Shown in pieces: positions 10,411 to 21,804 of a DNA stretch of 64,000 nucleotides (within the stretch, counting starts at the first letter, position 1; every line of letters starts with the position of its first letter). The position numbers were made by a program, and so were the translations under genes. The notes beneath the pieces are model-generated. The model was not told the DNA's origin and searched no databases. It saw only the letters and a program-made list of their open reading frames with translations. The stretch comes from Pyrenula massariospora (lineage: Eukaryota; Ascomycota; Eurotiomycetes; Pyrenulales; Pyrenulaceae): assembly GCA_021030905.1 (NCBI GenBank), contig JAGFMI010000004.1, positions 2,232,001-2,296,000 of the forward strand, read 5' to 3'.

Positions 10411-12785
10411 CGCCTCTTGATTGAGGCTATCTAAGACGTTCAAGACTCGAGAGGAGTGGAAAGGTCAGCGAGTCGCCAACTTGCTGGATGCCTCGTGATG
10501 TTCATGAGGCAAAGGACAGAGAGATTCCCGCTCAGATTTTACTTTGGCGCGCGTTAGGGATTTGCGGAGCCACACAGTACTTTTCCAAACCATACACTTT
10601 CCATGTTGGAACATCCTGGCCAGGTTTGCTTTGTTTTCTGAAAATCTCTGTATCGTGTTTCCTAGATTAAGAGAGCGGTGACCTGCTTGTACAAGCTTCG
10701 AATTCCATCTAGGCTGTTCTTTGTAGGATCCTCGACTTTGTTGGTTTGAAGAGATAATTCCTGCACTTCTACAATTTTCAGAGAGGTCACAGATTGAGAG
10801 AATTTGCAGTCTCTGGTCTTCTCCCTCACAGATATCTAGGTACGGCCTTTTTCATCAGCATTCGCATTCCCGTGTTAAAATAACCGAGTCCTTTCAAATT
10901 GGGGAGAGAGATCTATGAGATGAGACCAGCATCTTAAATTCTCTTTGCCTAATATTGTCATTGTGTCTGCCCCGAGGATTTTCATCTCCAAGAAATTCTA
11001 AAGGTCTGTATACCGATCCTCCAATGAGTCTATCGACTTCCTAACATTTTCCGTTCACACTGCAATCGCTCTGCACGGTAAAATCCTTCCCTGCTTCTTA
11101 ACCTTCACCTAAGTCCCAATACTAAAACAAGTCGATGGGCATAAACCTGCGCAAGCGGGCTGAAACGATATACTAAGGCTGTAATTCAGCTGATCCCCAC
11201 TGCGCCTTAAATAATCTTCTGAGACGCATCTGTCTGCTGTTTTCGGGGCCAGAATTTGGTCTTCTGCAGGCTCAGCGAATGACTGGCACTGTGAATCTGC
11301 TGCTTGATTGTTGGTAGCTCTGGAACATTTCTGACAAAGCGGCTTATTCGAGGAAACTGCATGAGCCTGACGCTGCTAAAAACCGGATAAGGCTAAATTC
11401 TACCGTCTCCTCCACAAGCTGCTCCCCAGTCTAGCCATTACTAATTTTGCTTACAAAGGGTTGCTCCTCATTTCCTTCCCCACATTGTATCCATGATGAA
11501 TTCAGTACCTCCTTTTATCTCCTCCGCGGCCCTCACCTTGAACATAATCGGGGGATTGGTAGGCTAACTTTTTAATTTCCTGAGTGGCAACGTGCGGTCA
11601 TACCAAATCTCAGAAAGCTCAACAATCAATCGGGTCGTTCTGTTCCACACTGACTCAAACTGAACATGTCCAACATACATTGCAGAGATGCGCTGCCGGG
11701 ATTCAATCATTCAATAGCCGGATTCTCTAGCTAATCAACTTGGCTAGGGCTGCTAACATGCAGGGCAGAGGAGACAATCTTTCAACCGTGGATGAATAGC
11801 CCCGTTCAAATATTGATTTAGATACTTTTGTTGGAGGGCATACCTTCCCTTCTTTAATGATTTGATGTCAGCGATACTGAAAAGCGAAACCTGGACTTTC
11901 ATTTCTTTTTCAACTCGAAATTAGTTGTTCATCGCCACAATCATCGGCTGAAGTCGCATGCTCTGGACCCCAAGAGCAACTGTCTTGATTGATCTTCTGT
12001 CCGACAAGGATAGCGGACCAGTGTCGCCCCAAAAATCGTTACACCAACTTTGGGATGCCTTTGCTGCTGGGCACTTTTTCACTTGAAGAAGCGCCTGATC
12101 ACCAACATAGTCACTTACTGTACTTGTCCTGAGCCTCTTGACGCTGCTGTCCCCTTTCCTAACTATTCTTGCGACTTGCATTGGTTTCAAAACAACACCT
12201 CTCGCAGCCAATATTTCATCTAACGCCAAGAGCCTGTTTCTGCTGCGTTGCTCCAAGAGCCTGTTTCTGCTGCGTTGCTCCAAGAGCCCGTTTCTGCTGT
12301 GTTGCTCCAAGAGCCTGTTTCTGCTGTGTTGCTCAAAGAGGTTATACGATCCAGTTTAGAGCAATATGTTTGTATTTTAAACCATTATCTTCGCGTTTCC
12401 TCTCCACCTACCCCAAAGTGTCATTCCTATTGGCCTCCACAGCATCACACAGAGGATTTAGCCAACGCATCACAACAATTCATAATTACAGCTTCCACCT
12501 TCAAACAAAGCCGGGACCCGTCAGTTTTGCTTGAGGGGTATGTTGGACTCGAAATGGATTATGGGCAAGGCAGAAATCACAAGTACCTCGCGTACATATA
12601 AATCGTCAGCTCTGCCGGCTCTTAGCTCCATTGAATAACTTCCACAATTACAATTCAATAATTTTATCTGCTCCTGCTTCTGTCCTTTGCGCCGACGATC
12701 GTCCAAAGCATACGACATCCTGTAGCCAAACGCAACATTAGTACAAGACAGCTCGCCATCGCCTAGATCCCAACGCTCTATCAGC
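10411..12785. other. Gene-poor stretch, about 2.4 kb
   Basis: No recognisable gene. It holds the 27-bp tandem repeat at 12226-12333, which is open in several frames on both strands (for example 11921-12310 on -, 12138-12601 on +). No database-like protein motif is visible in those frames, so none is called. The proximal 0.4 kb probably contains the NDUFAF7 promoter. Confidence 0.5.
12226..12333. repeat. 27-bp tandem repeat, four copies
   Basis: Four consecutive copies of a 27-bp unit starting at 12226, 12253, 12280 and 12307. Each reads CCAAGAGCC(T/C)GTTTCTGCTG(C/T)GTTGCT, followed by a partial fifth (CAAAGAG). Copies 1-2 and 3-4 differ at one C/T position; copy 3 has one further change. The unit is a multiple of three, so all frames stay open through it. 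Confidence 0.95.
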
Positions 12786-13196
12786 ATGTACTCCTCCGTG
12801 ATCATCCCCATGCTCGCGCCACTCTTCCTCCTCACAAAAGCCGTCCACGGCAACGGTTGCTACAGCGGCGGTCTCACCTGGAGCGACGTCACTAGCTCCA
12901 ACGACGAGCTCTCGAGCATGCGCGCCGACTTCTGCAAGGCCGCTAGCAAGACCTACACCCAAAATGGCGGATACCCCAAATGCTACAACTTCAACACCGA
13001 TAATCGAGTCGACCTGATGGTCACGAATAACGACGGCAACGGCAATGCGCTCTCTGAGAATGACTGTATTTCGGGGTTTACTATTGAAATGAACGCGTGT
13101 GACCATGGGAGCGAACAAGATCATGCTTCTTTCCATTTCAAGGATGATCCGAATCAGGGGCAAGGGGAAGAATGCACAGCTTGGCCACCAAAGTAA
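12786..13196 (+). CDS. Small secreted cysteine-containing protein
   Basis: Intronless 136-aa ORF. Residues 1-22 form a signal peptide (MYSSVIIPMLAPLFLLTKAVHG). The mature part of about 114 aa has six cysteines (GNGCYSGG, DFCKAA, PKCYNF, NDCISG, NACDHG, EECTAW), consistent with three disulfides, and an acidic, Asn/Asp-rich centre. It ends with CTAWPPK. It is isolated, with more than 1 kb of gene-free DNA on each side, a setting common for fungal effector candidates and host-interaction proteins. I do not recognise a named family, and a function is not assigned. Confidence 0.72.
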   Translation: MYSSVIIPMLAPLFLLTKAVHGNGCYSGGLTWSDVTSSNDELSSMRADFCKAASKTYTQNGGYPKCYNFNTDNRVDLMVTNNDGNGNALSENDCISGFTIEMNACDHGSEQDHASFHFKDDPNQGQGEECTAWPPK

Positions 13197-14432
13197 TCCT
13201 TTACTGTCACTGTCACGAGCTGGATCTGGAATCGCTTGTTCATTGGGTGCTTTGCTATAGTCATTTGGCTTGAGTTTGTGCTTTTTTGCTTTTCCGAAGA
13301 CAGTCTTTTCCTGAGAATTGCGTTAGAATTGTATTGCTGGCTCTAACTGCCTGAAGATCAATGTTTCTCGTAACATGACTTTCCATTTCGCAGCTCCTCT
13401 GAATTCAATTTAATGCTCTTTTGCGGATATGGCGACCGTCTGTGAGATCGGAATACTTTAGTAGCACAGGAACAAGTTACAAAGTGTAATCCACAGCAAT
13501 GACACTGGTCTAGGAAGATTCGATGCTTTAAGTTTTGAAAAACAAAATTATTTTCTTATGATCGCAGATATGTAGACAGATGTGTCACGCTTAGCATCGT
13601 CATCCCAAGGTGTACTAGCTATGGCAGGAGCAAGGCTTTTGATGTGATTTGATTAGGCATCGTACAATTGATTGCTGTAGGGATGGGGGAGATGAGGCTA
13701 GCGTCGTCCTTTTGTCTCGTACCGAGGAAGCAAGAAGACAATCTCGGAGGACTTAAAAAAGCCTAGTACAATTTTATTGAAGTCCCCCCAATCCTCAGAC
13801 ACATCAGTGATTGATATATGACCTATCACCAAGTTGGCAAGATGGCAGCAGGCTTTCATAACGGAGGCTGAGTTCACCGCAATCATATGTACGGCCTGAG
13901 ACGGCAGAGATATGATGGTTCAAACGTGGCCTCATTCTCGCACTCACGTAGCGTGTCAGTGACTATGACCAATCTTGCTCTGTGCAGAGGAGGTGGTTTC
14001 GACAACAGTTGCTCAAGACCCTCGAACTGACCCTTAAATGGTTTGCTAGGCAGGCTTGGATCGGCATCGATCGCTTCACGAACAGGTTCGAAACGCCAGC
14101 AGTTTCACGGCCATTTGACTGACAATCGAGTAAAAGCATGGCGACGCGTTTCTGCACTACTCCCGCCCCTCTAAGGGAAGAAGCTGACGGCGAGCGCCAG
14201 ATTATTCGCAAAGTTTTGAGCGACAATTAGGTTTGATTGTGGATATTACCGTGCTGCACTAAGGGCGATGCTCGGCCTAAACGAATGATTGGCTTAGATC
14301 TCGTCTGCGGCTTCCATCAAATTTGCTTTTCCGAGGAAGCATCACGTGTTACTCTGAGAATCTCGACGAACATTTGAGAGCCTGTGGTTGCGACGAAGAG
14401 CGGAAAATTGCACTGCTGCACCGCTGCTCTAG
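13197..14432. other. Intergenic, about 1.2 kb
   Basis: No supported gene. Short ORFs on the - strand (13698-13886, 13963-14226) have no coding character. The distal part probably contains the promoter of the NLR gene that starts at 14433. Confidence 0.45.
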
Positions 14433-17400
14433 ATGCTGTCCCCAGACAAAGTGTTGACCTACCGATTGCGCCGTATTCCTCATCATGTTACAAAGCTCGA
14501 TCTTCCGAGATTCTTGGGGGAAGTCGTCGCCGAGTTTGCAGATGCGAAGACCATCCACGTTCATTCTCTAGCACCCACAGCAGGAGAGTTTGGCCGTTCG
14601 CCACCTCAAACAGCCACCTTGACTTTCGAACCCGTTCCTCTTGTGCTGCAGAGGGATCAGTCAGAATGGGAGTTTCCAGTAGTAGGCTCTCCTCTCCTCC
14701 TCATTATGGACATACACTTCCTTGGTTTTACCCCATTGAATGACGTTAGCGAAGAAAATCATGTCTTTGAGTGAGTGCTCTAGGTTTCTTGAAACTACGG
14801 CGAGAGTTTAATTTTCTCTCTAGCTGCTTAGCTATTTCCGGTCTGGCAAGTCATCCATTTGGCTCTTGGAAACGGAGGGAAAGTGGAACGGAGATTCATC
14901 ACAGATCACGTACCTTTATGTGGCTTCGCGACCAACTACCTGCAGATCTGTATGGCACGAGAGTCATGATTTATGGGTATGATACCAGACTCGAAGCAAG
15001 CCATTCCTTTAAGACTATTGATGAAATTGCTCGGACTTTCGTCGACTTATTACTGTCTGTCCTCCCTGCTGGACCACAATCCCGAAAGCCGTTAGTTCTC
15101 CTCGCCCACAGCTTAGGCGGCCTTATCTTAAAAAGGGCGTTCCTTTTTCTGGCGAGAGGATCCGATTATTGGGTTTCGGTGCTGCAGTCGGTGAATGGTG
15201 TTATATTTTTTGGAGTTCCGAACCGAGGAATGGAAACTTCCCATCTGGTCTCGATTGTAAAGGGTCAGGCCAATCAGCATCTCGTCGATGACCTCTGTAA
15301 TTGCTCGACTTATCTCTCCGAACTTAGCAATGAGTTTCAAGGCATTTCGCTGCAACAGCATATCATGCTCGTTGCTTCTTACGAGACTCTTGAGACGGCA
15401 ACTGCAATTGTACGTTGTCCTGGCCAATGCTATTCTGCGTATCTATTGACCTGAATCAGAAAGATGGAAACGGTAGATGGTCTAGATCCGGAGGACCACG
15501 CAGAGTTCTTGTCTCCCGACAGTCTGCGCTTGGCGAAGTGTCATCCTTCGAGCGCACGTTTTCCATAGACAAAGATCACTCGGAGATGGTAAAATTCTCA
15601 CCGGATGATGCGACTTACACAATCGTCTTAAGGTTCCTCCGGTCAATGATTGGCGACGAGGAAGGAAAAAGACATCTCGGTACGGGCTATGTGTTGACAT
15701 TGCTGGGTCTCTGCTAAAAGCAGTCAAAGTCTCGCAAGTTCAAGATATGCAAGGGCTTGAAAAGCTCAAAAAAACCTTTCCGAGATCCTCCAGATACAAG
15801 AGTGGGGTTCGTGCGCCCTCTGATGAAGGAGCCCAAACGAAGGCACAGCTCATAGATGGTCTTGACTTCCTATCCACTTCGTATCGTTCACTGACATTGC
15901 AAGTAGACATGCTGAAAAGTCTAAAGTTTGCGGAAATGTATGAGCGACAAAGCGAAATTGACAACGTAGAGCCTGAGACGTTAGACTGGGTTCTGGACCA
16001 CAAACTAGGATTCACGAAATGGCTTCGGCACGGTGACGGATTCTACTGGATTCGTGGAAAGCCAGCCTCTGGGAAATCGTGTCTAATGCGATACCTGTCG
16101 TGCAATGCCACTGTTCGAAAGTTCTTGTCTCCACCATCCACCCGTAGAGTCTGCATTGACGCCTGGTTTTTCTTCCATGATCGCGGTAGTCTTCTGCAGA
16201 AATCGTGGGAAGGCTTGCTCCGAAGCATTATGTACCAGATTGTTGGGAAGTGCGATCAACTTGCTGAAATGATACTTCCAGTATACTCAAGCCGGCCTAT
16301 TACGGCCGGAAATACCTGGACCTTGCCTCAGCTCGAAGCATGTTTCAGGCAGCTCACGGCTCAGAATGAATTTCAAATCGATATTGTCTTATTTCTTGAT
16401 GCGCTTGACGAGTATAACGATCCGCCGGAGCTCATAGCGGAGGCTCTTCAAACTTTTGATTGCCGCAGCTCGAAGCATACTACGACCAATGACAAGGGTA
16501 CTCGGATGAAGGTTTGCTTTTCCAGTCGCTTGTGGGATGTATTTGTCGAAAAGTTCAGCGCAGCCTCTGGTTTCTTGATACATGAACACACGACCCTCGT
16601 TATGCAAGGGTATGTACAGAATCAACTCGCTGAAGCATTGCGATGTAAAAGGAGACTTGCAAATGTACACTCGTCAGCACAAAATATCGCCTTTGATGAC
16701 CGTGCCACTATAATCTCGGTCCAAAGGCAGATTGTGCATATTGTGAACAAGGCGGAAGGCGTTTTTCTATGGGTGAAACTCATAATGCAAAAAATAGGTG
16801 AAGAATACCTTTTTAAAGAAACGGATCTGGGCATCATTATGGATGCGTGCATCAATACCTTTCCGTCAGCACTCGAAGAACTTTATGCCCGAACTCTGAA
16901 TCGCGTCAAAACATCAAATCGCTTCGAGGTTTTGGTCATCCTCGAAATCATTCTGCGGTCCTCGAAGCGACTCAGTGTTACAGAATTATTCCTGGCGACT
17001 AACTGCGCACTTTGCCAGACTTACGAGCAGTGTCGTGAAATGATCAGCCGTGGGCAGAAGACGCCGAAAGACGAGATGCGCTTTCATTTGAGAAATCTGT
17101 GTAGTGGTCTCATTGAGGTTATCGAGATGGACCGGTCTACAAGAGTCCAATTCATTCATCAGACAGTGAAAGAATTTGTGAACAAGCCTGAATGCCTTTA
17201 CCAAGCCTCAGGCTGCTACAGACAGCCTTTGACAATGAATGGTTGGATCAACCTCTTCAAATACTGGACCTGCAAACTACTGACTTCCAATGTGGATCCA
17301 ATCGCACAGGGAGACTTCGGAGTTTTGCTGGAAACAGCACATATGGCTGAAGCAACTAGTGGCGTCGATTGCGTAGAATTCATTGACTCCATTCCGCACG

Positions 17401-18416
17401 AGGTGTTTCAAAACTTGAACGTGATTGCACGCTGCATTAGTCCGTTCAACCTTGCCTGGTGCACTTCACACCATGCATTTGCTGCAGCTGCAGGGCTGCG
17501 TCTCTACTTTGACCGCAAATTCCCGCCAGAAGCCGCTTCAAACCATTCTACCATCGATGACTTTTTAATTCCCGGCAAGCTATCTTTCCTTCATAATGTG
17601 GTCTTGTGGGTGGTGTGGTTAGCCTGGCACGGCGAAGCGTGGCCATATGATGCACCAAAGTCCATCAGCCGCACAGCAGATATTATTCAGTTCCTCCTAG
17701 AGCAGAAGCATTGCAATTTTAATGCCAGCGGTCCGAATGCATTTCGGACATTTTTCCAAAAGATTCAGTTCGTTGGCTTGTGTCAGGCCGCGTCGATTCC
17801 ACAAGACCCCAAACTTTTGGCGCTCGCGAAGTTTGTGCGCACCTTCCTAAGGGCCGGCCAGAACCCTGACATTGGTATGAAATCCGTTGATAACACATGG
17901 CTTGCCACTAGTATCGTGACTTTGACTGAAAATCCCTATATCAACACTATTAGACAGGGGCATGAATTTCAGGAATATAGTTCCTATGGTGGTCAAGAGT
18001 CGTTTGAGCTAGGAATAGGAGCCTGCCATGAGAGAAATGATATGGCAAGACCTTTACATCTGTCACAATCGCCGGTAACAAACATACTGCTCGAGCACGG
18101 TGCCTCGCCCAACCTCCGAGATGGCCATGGTAATACGCCGTTGGACATAGTTTGCAGGCTAGCGACCATGTCTAATCCTCCAATTTCATCACTGTCCCTT
18201 ATGACCACCGCTCATGCGCTGATCAGATACGGAGGAATAGTCACAATTATGTACGACGTAGACCGGCTGATGCAGCAATACTTTATGTGGGAGCGCTGGG
18301 ACGTTACTAGTGAACGACTGGACCGAGCTACTGTCCAAAAGGCTTTCACGCCTTTGGCCTCACAAGGGAAAAGCAAAGCTCAACGCCAAGCGAATCATCC
18401 AAGCAGTTCCCACTAG
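14433..18416 (+). CDS. NOD-like receptor: SesB-type alpha/beta hydrolase + NACHT + ankyrin-like end
   Basis: join(14433..14770, 14824..15409, 15460..15679, 15721..18416), 1279 aa. An N-terminal cap (residues 1-110) precedes a SesB-like lipase domain (about 112-330) with the nucleophile elbow AHSLGG near residue 205 and IFFGVPNRG. A NACHT NTPase follows: Walker A GKPASGKS near 494-501 and Walker B IDIVLFLDALDEY near 601-613. The C-terminal region has at least one ankyrin-like unit (NILLEHGASPNLRDGHGNTP). Fungal STAND receptors of this build are linked to heterokaryon incompatibility and non-self recognition, where oligomerisation is thought to unleash the hydrolase. The third intron is only 41 nt. 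All junctions fall inside conserved SesB or linker sequence and keep phase, so a single gene is likely rather than three ORFs. Confidence 0.88.
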
Positions 18417-18519
18417 CCCAATCCCACGACTTGACAACGACATGACACTGTGGTTACAAGAGATCCTCTACCCTGTGATTTGCCGTTACTCATACAAGTT
18501 TGCCGGCCCAAGACTTTGT
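18417..18519. other. Short spacer downstream of the NLR gene
   Basis: No feature seen between the NLR stop codon and the degraded F-box-type gene on the opposite strand. Confidence 0.3.
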
Positions 18520-19760
18520 TCAACTCCTGGAGTGCCCTAATTCATCCAGGCCGCAACCTTCACCGTCACCGTAATGTAAGGGATTGCTCTGAAGCCAGAG
18601 CAGATGCGCAATACGTCTCCGCCTATTCGCAACGCCCTCATGGTGACGCCAAGCAAAATCAGAAATATTGTTCGCAAGAGGGACATCCTTCTCGAAAGAC
18701 GTCACTTCAACGGAGCGCGCGGTGGCGGTGACGGCAAGTTTGCCATCCGCTTAGAACTTCTGTCGGGAAGATTCTTTCTGGTGCTGGGAGGCTTGCTCCA
18801 AGACACGATCGCGTATTGCCGGGGGACGCCTGATTGATTTATGATAGACTACTTCGTGGTTCGAATGCGAGGAGAAGACCACAACATGGTCGGTACATTG
18901 CGGCGTAGACTCGTTTAACAAGTACATGACAGCTCTCGTAATATTTACGGAAGGGAAGTAGATGTCGTTGAATTTGTTCATCTGTTAGTGCTGCGCAATT
19001 GTCTGTCTCTACTCCCCAAAGACCGTGGTATTGTCGTAATTGACGAGCTGTTCACGCATGAACATTCGCTTTGCTCAAACAGAGTCCTTGTACCCTCCGA
19101 GGATGCGCTCCGTAGTGCCCAAGTGGAGACTTTCTTGAGCGAGCAAGTCCGGTAATAATGTGAATGGATCGATACTGGGAGTCTCGAAGTCGTGAAGAAG
19201 CCATTTTCTTGATATGCTACTACCGTAAATCACCGTGCCTAGCATGTGTAGGCTGTCTCTAGTGCTGTTCGGCCTGAGAGTGATGTTTTCAACAGATAGC
19301 AGCTATTTGATCTCGACTTCGCGGAGCTTCTGGGATCGGATGTTCCAGACGATAAGATGTGAACATGGCTTCTACCCTTCGAATAGCTTTCGCCGGGGGA
19401 ATTCCGAGTGCCTGGGGGAACGAGTTCGATAGACAGGCGATGATGGCGGTATGATCGGTGACGTCCATGATGAAAGCATGCCGGTTGGGAAGGCGAAAGC
19501 TGATTGAGTTTCGATCCTCGAGGAAACAGGTCCAAAGGCACTGATCTTGACTTGAGGTGAAACTTTTCATCGTATCGACTTCTGAGATTGCGAACAATAA
19601 TGCCACTGCCGCTGCGCCACGCCAACTTGCCATTGCAATACCTAACATTTGCCACACCCTCTCCAAGGGGATTCTGCAGATAGATTGCGCCGGAGAACGG
19701 TCTTCCAGAAACGAACGCGTGATGATTGGCAGCTTTTGATATGAGAGTCTCATCCCACGT
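18520..19760 (-). pseudogene. Degraded F-box-type protein gene (C-terminal beta-propeller-like part)
   Basis: Reading the - strand downward from 19760, protein-like sequence continues but jumps between all three frames. First comes GKLAWRSGSGIIVRNLRSR (about 19600), then EDRNSISFRLPNRHAFIMDV (about 19500), then LIVWNIRSQKLREVEIK, broken by a stop, and ENITLRPNSTRDSLHMLGTV (about 19260). Next is ITRAVMYLLNE (about 18930), and finally LAVTATARSVEVTSFEKDVP (about 18720). The order and style match fungal F-box proteins with a WD-like C-terminal region. No F-box start was found, and several frame breaks and stops lie within about 1.2 kb, so this reads as a dead gene copy. Introns could explain one or two of the jumps but not all. 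Confidence 0.5.
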
Positions 19761-20196
19761 TTATTTGATACTGGAATGTACCTAGGTGGATAAATCGACG
19801 AGGCTGTTGCTCAGCAGCTGGACATGCGCTGAGTTGTAGTTTGCTAATAATATGGTCCCGCAAGGTGCTATGCTACGTCAGGACCAGTAGTTGTAGGCAA
19901 TGAGTGTGTTGAACGAATAGTAGACTACCCATTTGGCCAGAGAGCCAGCCCTTTTGGCACAGTGGACTGCTCGGCAAATAATAATTGATCACTCTGAGCA
20001 TGACGAAAAGGTTCGTTGAGGGAGCACAGCTGTACGGGAACAGGGCTAAATTGAAATAGATGAGAGAATTTTTCAGAGTCTGATTTTGATTTCGCAATGC
20101 ATTGTTACTGGTCAATCATTATGCTATTTTTGAGTTATCAACGGTAATATCTGTCTGCTAGGGTTGTCTTGGATGCCTACTTTTGGTCGTCGTCCA
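19761..20196. other. Intergenic, about 0.4 kb
   Basis: AT-rich; nothing supported. The expected F-box start of the degraded gene is not visible here. Confidence 0.4.
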
Positions 20197-21403
20197 CTAT
20201 ATGGGCGAGATGACGAGCTTCCCGACCACTTTGCCCTCCCACAAATGCTGCAATGCCTCTTCAGCCTCCTCAAATGGATAGACCTTGTCTATGATATCGT
20301 CGACTTGCATCTGCGTAGACTCCATTGCGGCACAAAGATCTTCCATATCGAATTTAGATCCAGCATTGATGCCCCTGCCAGAAGATTTAGCAAAAGTTTC
20401 CAAAAGCACAAGCGCATAATAATCGCCCACCTCAATATCACCCTTCTGTCGATGATAACAAATATCAATTCCTTTAGGTCTTGCGGATCTTGCTTGCCCA
20501 GATAGCCAACCTGGCTGACTATCCCACCGCGTCGCGTACATTTCAGACTCTTAACCAAAGATGACGTACCCCCATTCTCCACGACCAGGTCGACACCAAC
20601 ACCCCCAGTAAGCCTAAGCACTTCTTCATGCCAATCAGGACACTTGGCATAATTAACCGTCTCGATTTCCGGATGACCAAAAAGTTTCCTCATCCTCTCA
20701 AGCTTCTCATCACTCGACGAGCTCAAAATCACCTTGAGCCCCGACGCCCTCGCGATTTTCAACACCCAACTGCTCACCCCGCCCGTCCCTAAATCACGTT
20801 AGACACAGCTCAGCCCCAAACCCCCACCCGCAAAGCAAAAACCACAAGCAAACAAAGCAAGCGCAGCCACATACCTTGCACCAAAACACTCCCCCCCATC
20901 CCCACCCCCCTCACCGCCGCCCACGCCGTCACCCCCGCACACGGCACCAAACACCCCTCCCTCCACCCCAGATACCCCGGCAACCCCGTCAACACCCCCT
21001 CCTCACAAACCACATAATCCGCCAACACCCCATCCTCATCGGCCGCCAACCAACTCCTCCCCGTCGACCTCTCGCTCACATACTCCGTATCAACTGCCGG
21101 CGCGACACGGTCCCCAACCTTAACGTGCGAGACCGAAGCGCCTACGGCGATGATCTCGCAGGCGGCGTCGTTGCAGGGGATGCCGTGGGGGAGGACGGGC
21201 CACGGGTTGTGGCCGTGGGCGGTGTTGGCGTCGCGGTAGTTGAGGGAGACGGCGTGGACGCGGAGGAGGGCGGAGGTTGGGGGGAGGGGGGAGGGGAGGG
21301 GTTCGGTGACGAGGGTTACGCGGGGGGTGTTGGGGGTGGGGTTGTCGGTGCGGCGCCAGGCGCGGCGGTGGGTTGGGAGGGGTGGCGGTGGGGAGGGGGG
21401 CAT
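20197..21403 (-). CDS. Zinc-type alcohol dehydrogenase-like / quinone oxidoreductase (MDR family)
   Basis: complement(join(20197..20374, 20431..20788, 20875..21403)), 354 aa. The N-terminal GroES-like fold includes VHAVSLNYRDANTAHG, GIPCNDAACEIIAVG and VKVGDRVAP. The Rossmann nucleotide-binding motif VLVQGTGGVSSW spans the first splice junction. Further on come ILSSSSDEKLERMRKLFG, DLVVENGG and VDDIIDKVYPFEEAEEAL, the usual MDR C-terminal end. The second intron (20375-20430) is essential: ignoring it gives an apparent frameshift. The likely reaction is NAD(P)H-dependent reduction of a quinone or carbonyl; the substrate cannot be told. Exon 1 is extremely C-rich on the coding strand, in contrast to exons 2 and 3. 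Confidence 0.88.
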
Positions 21404-21804
21404 GGCGGGGTTGTGTGAGTGGGTTGCTGGGCTGTGTTTATGATGGGAGAGGGAGGGTGGGAAGCAGCTGGGGAATAAGAGGGTGGGAAGATGGGAAAGG
21501 AAGGAGGGTTGGGTGAGTGGGGAGGTGTGCTTGATGTAGGTTATGTCTTGCTTGATAAGCTGAGAATGCCAAAAGCAAACCTCTTGATGTTGGTTTGATG
21601 GGATGGTGGCCGGTCATTCTATACGACTTTTGGCCCTAATTTTACCTCAAAACCAAGGGACGAAAATCCGTTGACCGGAGGATCATATGGATTTATCAGA
21701 ATTTCAATACCGGTGCTACGATAGTGAACAAACATGAAGTTGACCCCTCACCTATCTAACCTCTCATCGAATTTCTGATTACTAATTCAGTTCCGAGATC
21801 CTAC
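21404..21804. other. Intergenic, about 0.4 kb
   Basis: Promoter side of the MDR gene; starts G/A-rich (21404-21530) and becomes AT-rich. No gene seen. Confidence 0.45.

Noticed and set aside
11921-12601. Overlapping ORFs on both strands around the 27-bp repeat
   Set aside because: Open frames are explained by the repeat length being a multiple of three; no start context, splice logic or protein motif supports a gene.
20197-20541. Apparent frameshift in the MDR dehydrogenase
   Set aside because: Removal of a GT/AG intron (20375-20430) with matching phase restores the family sequence, so the gene looks intact.
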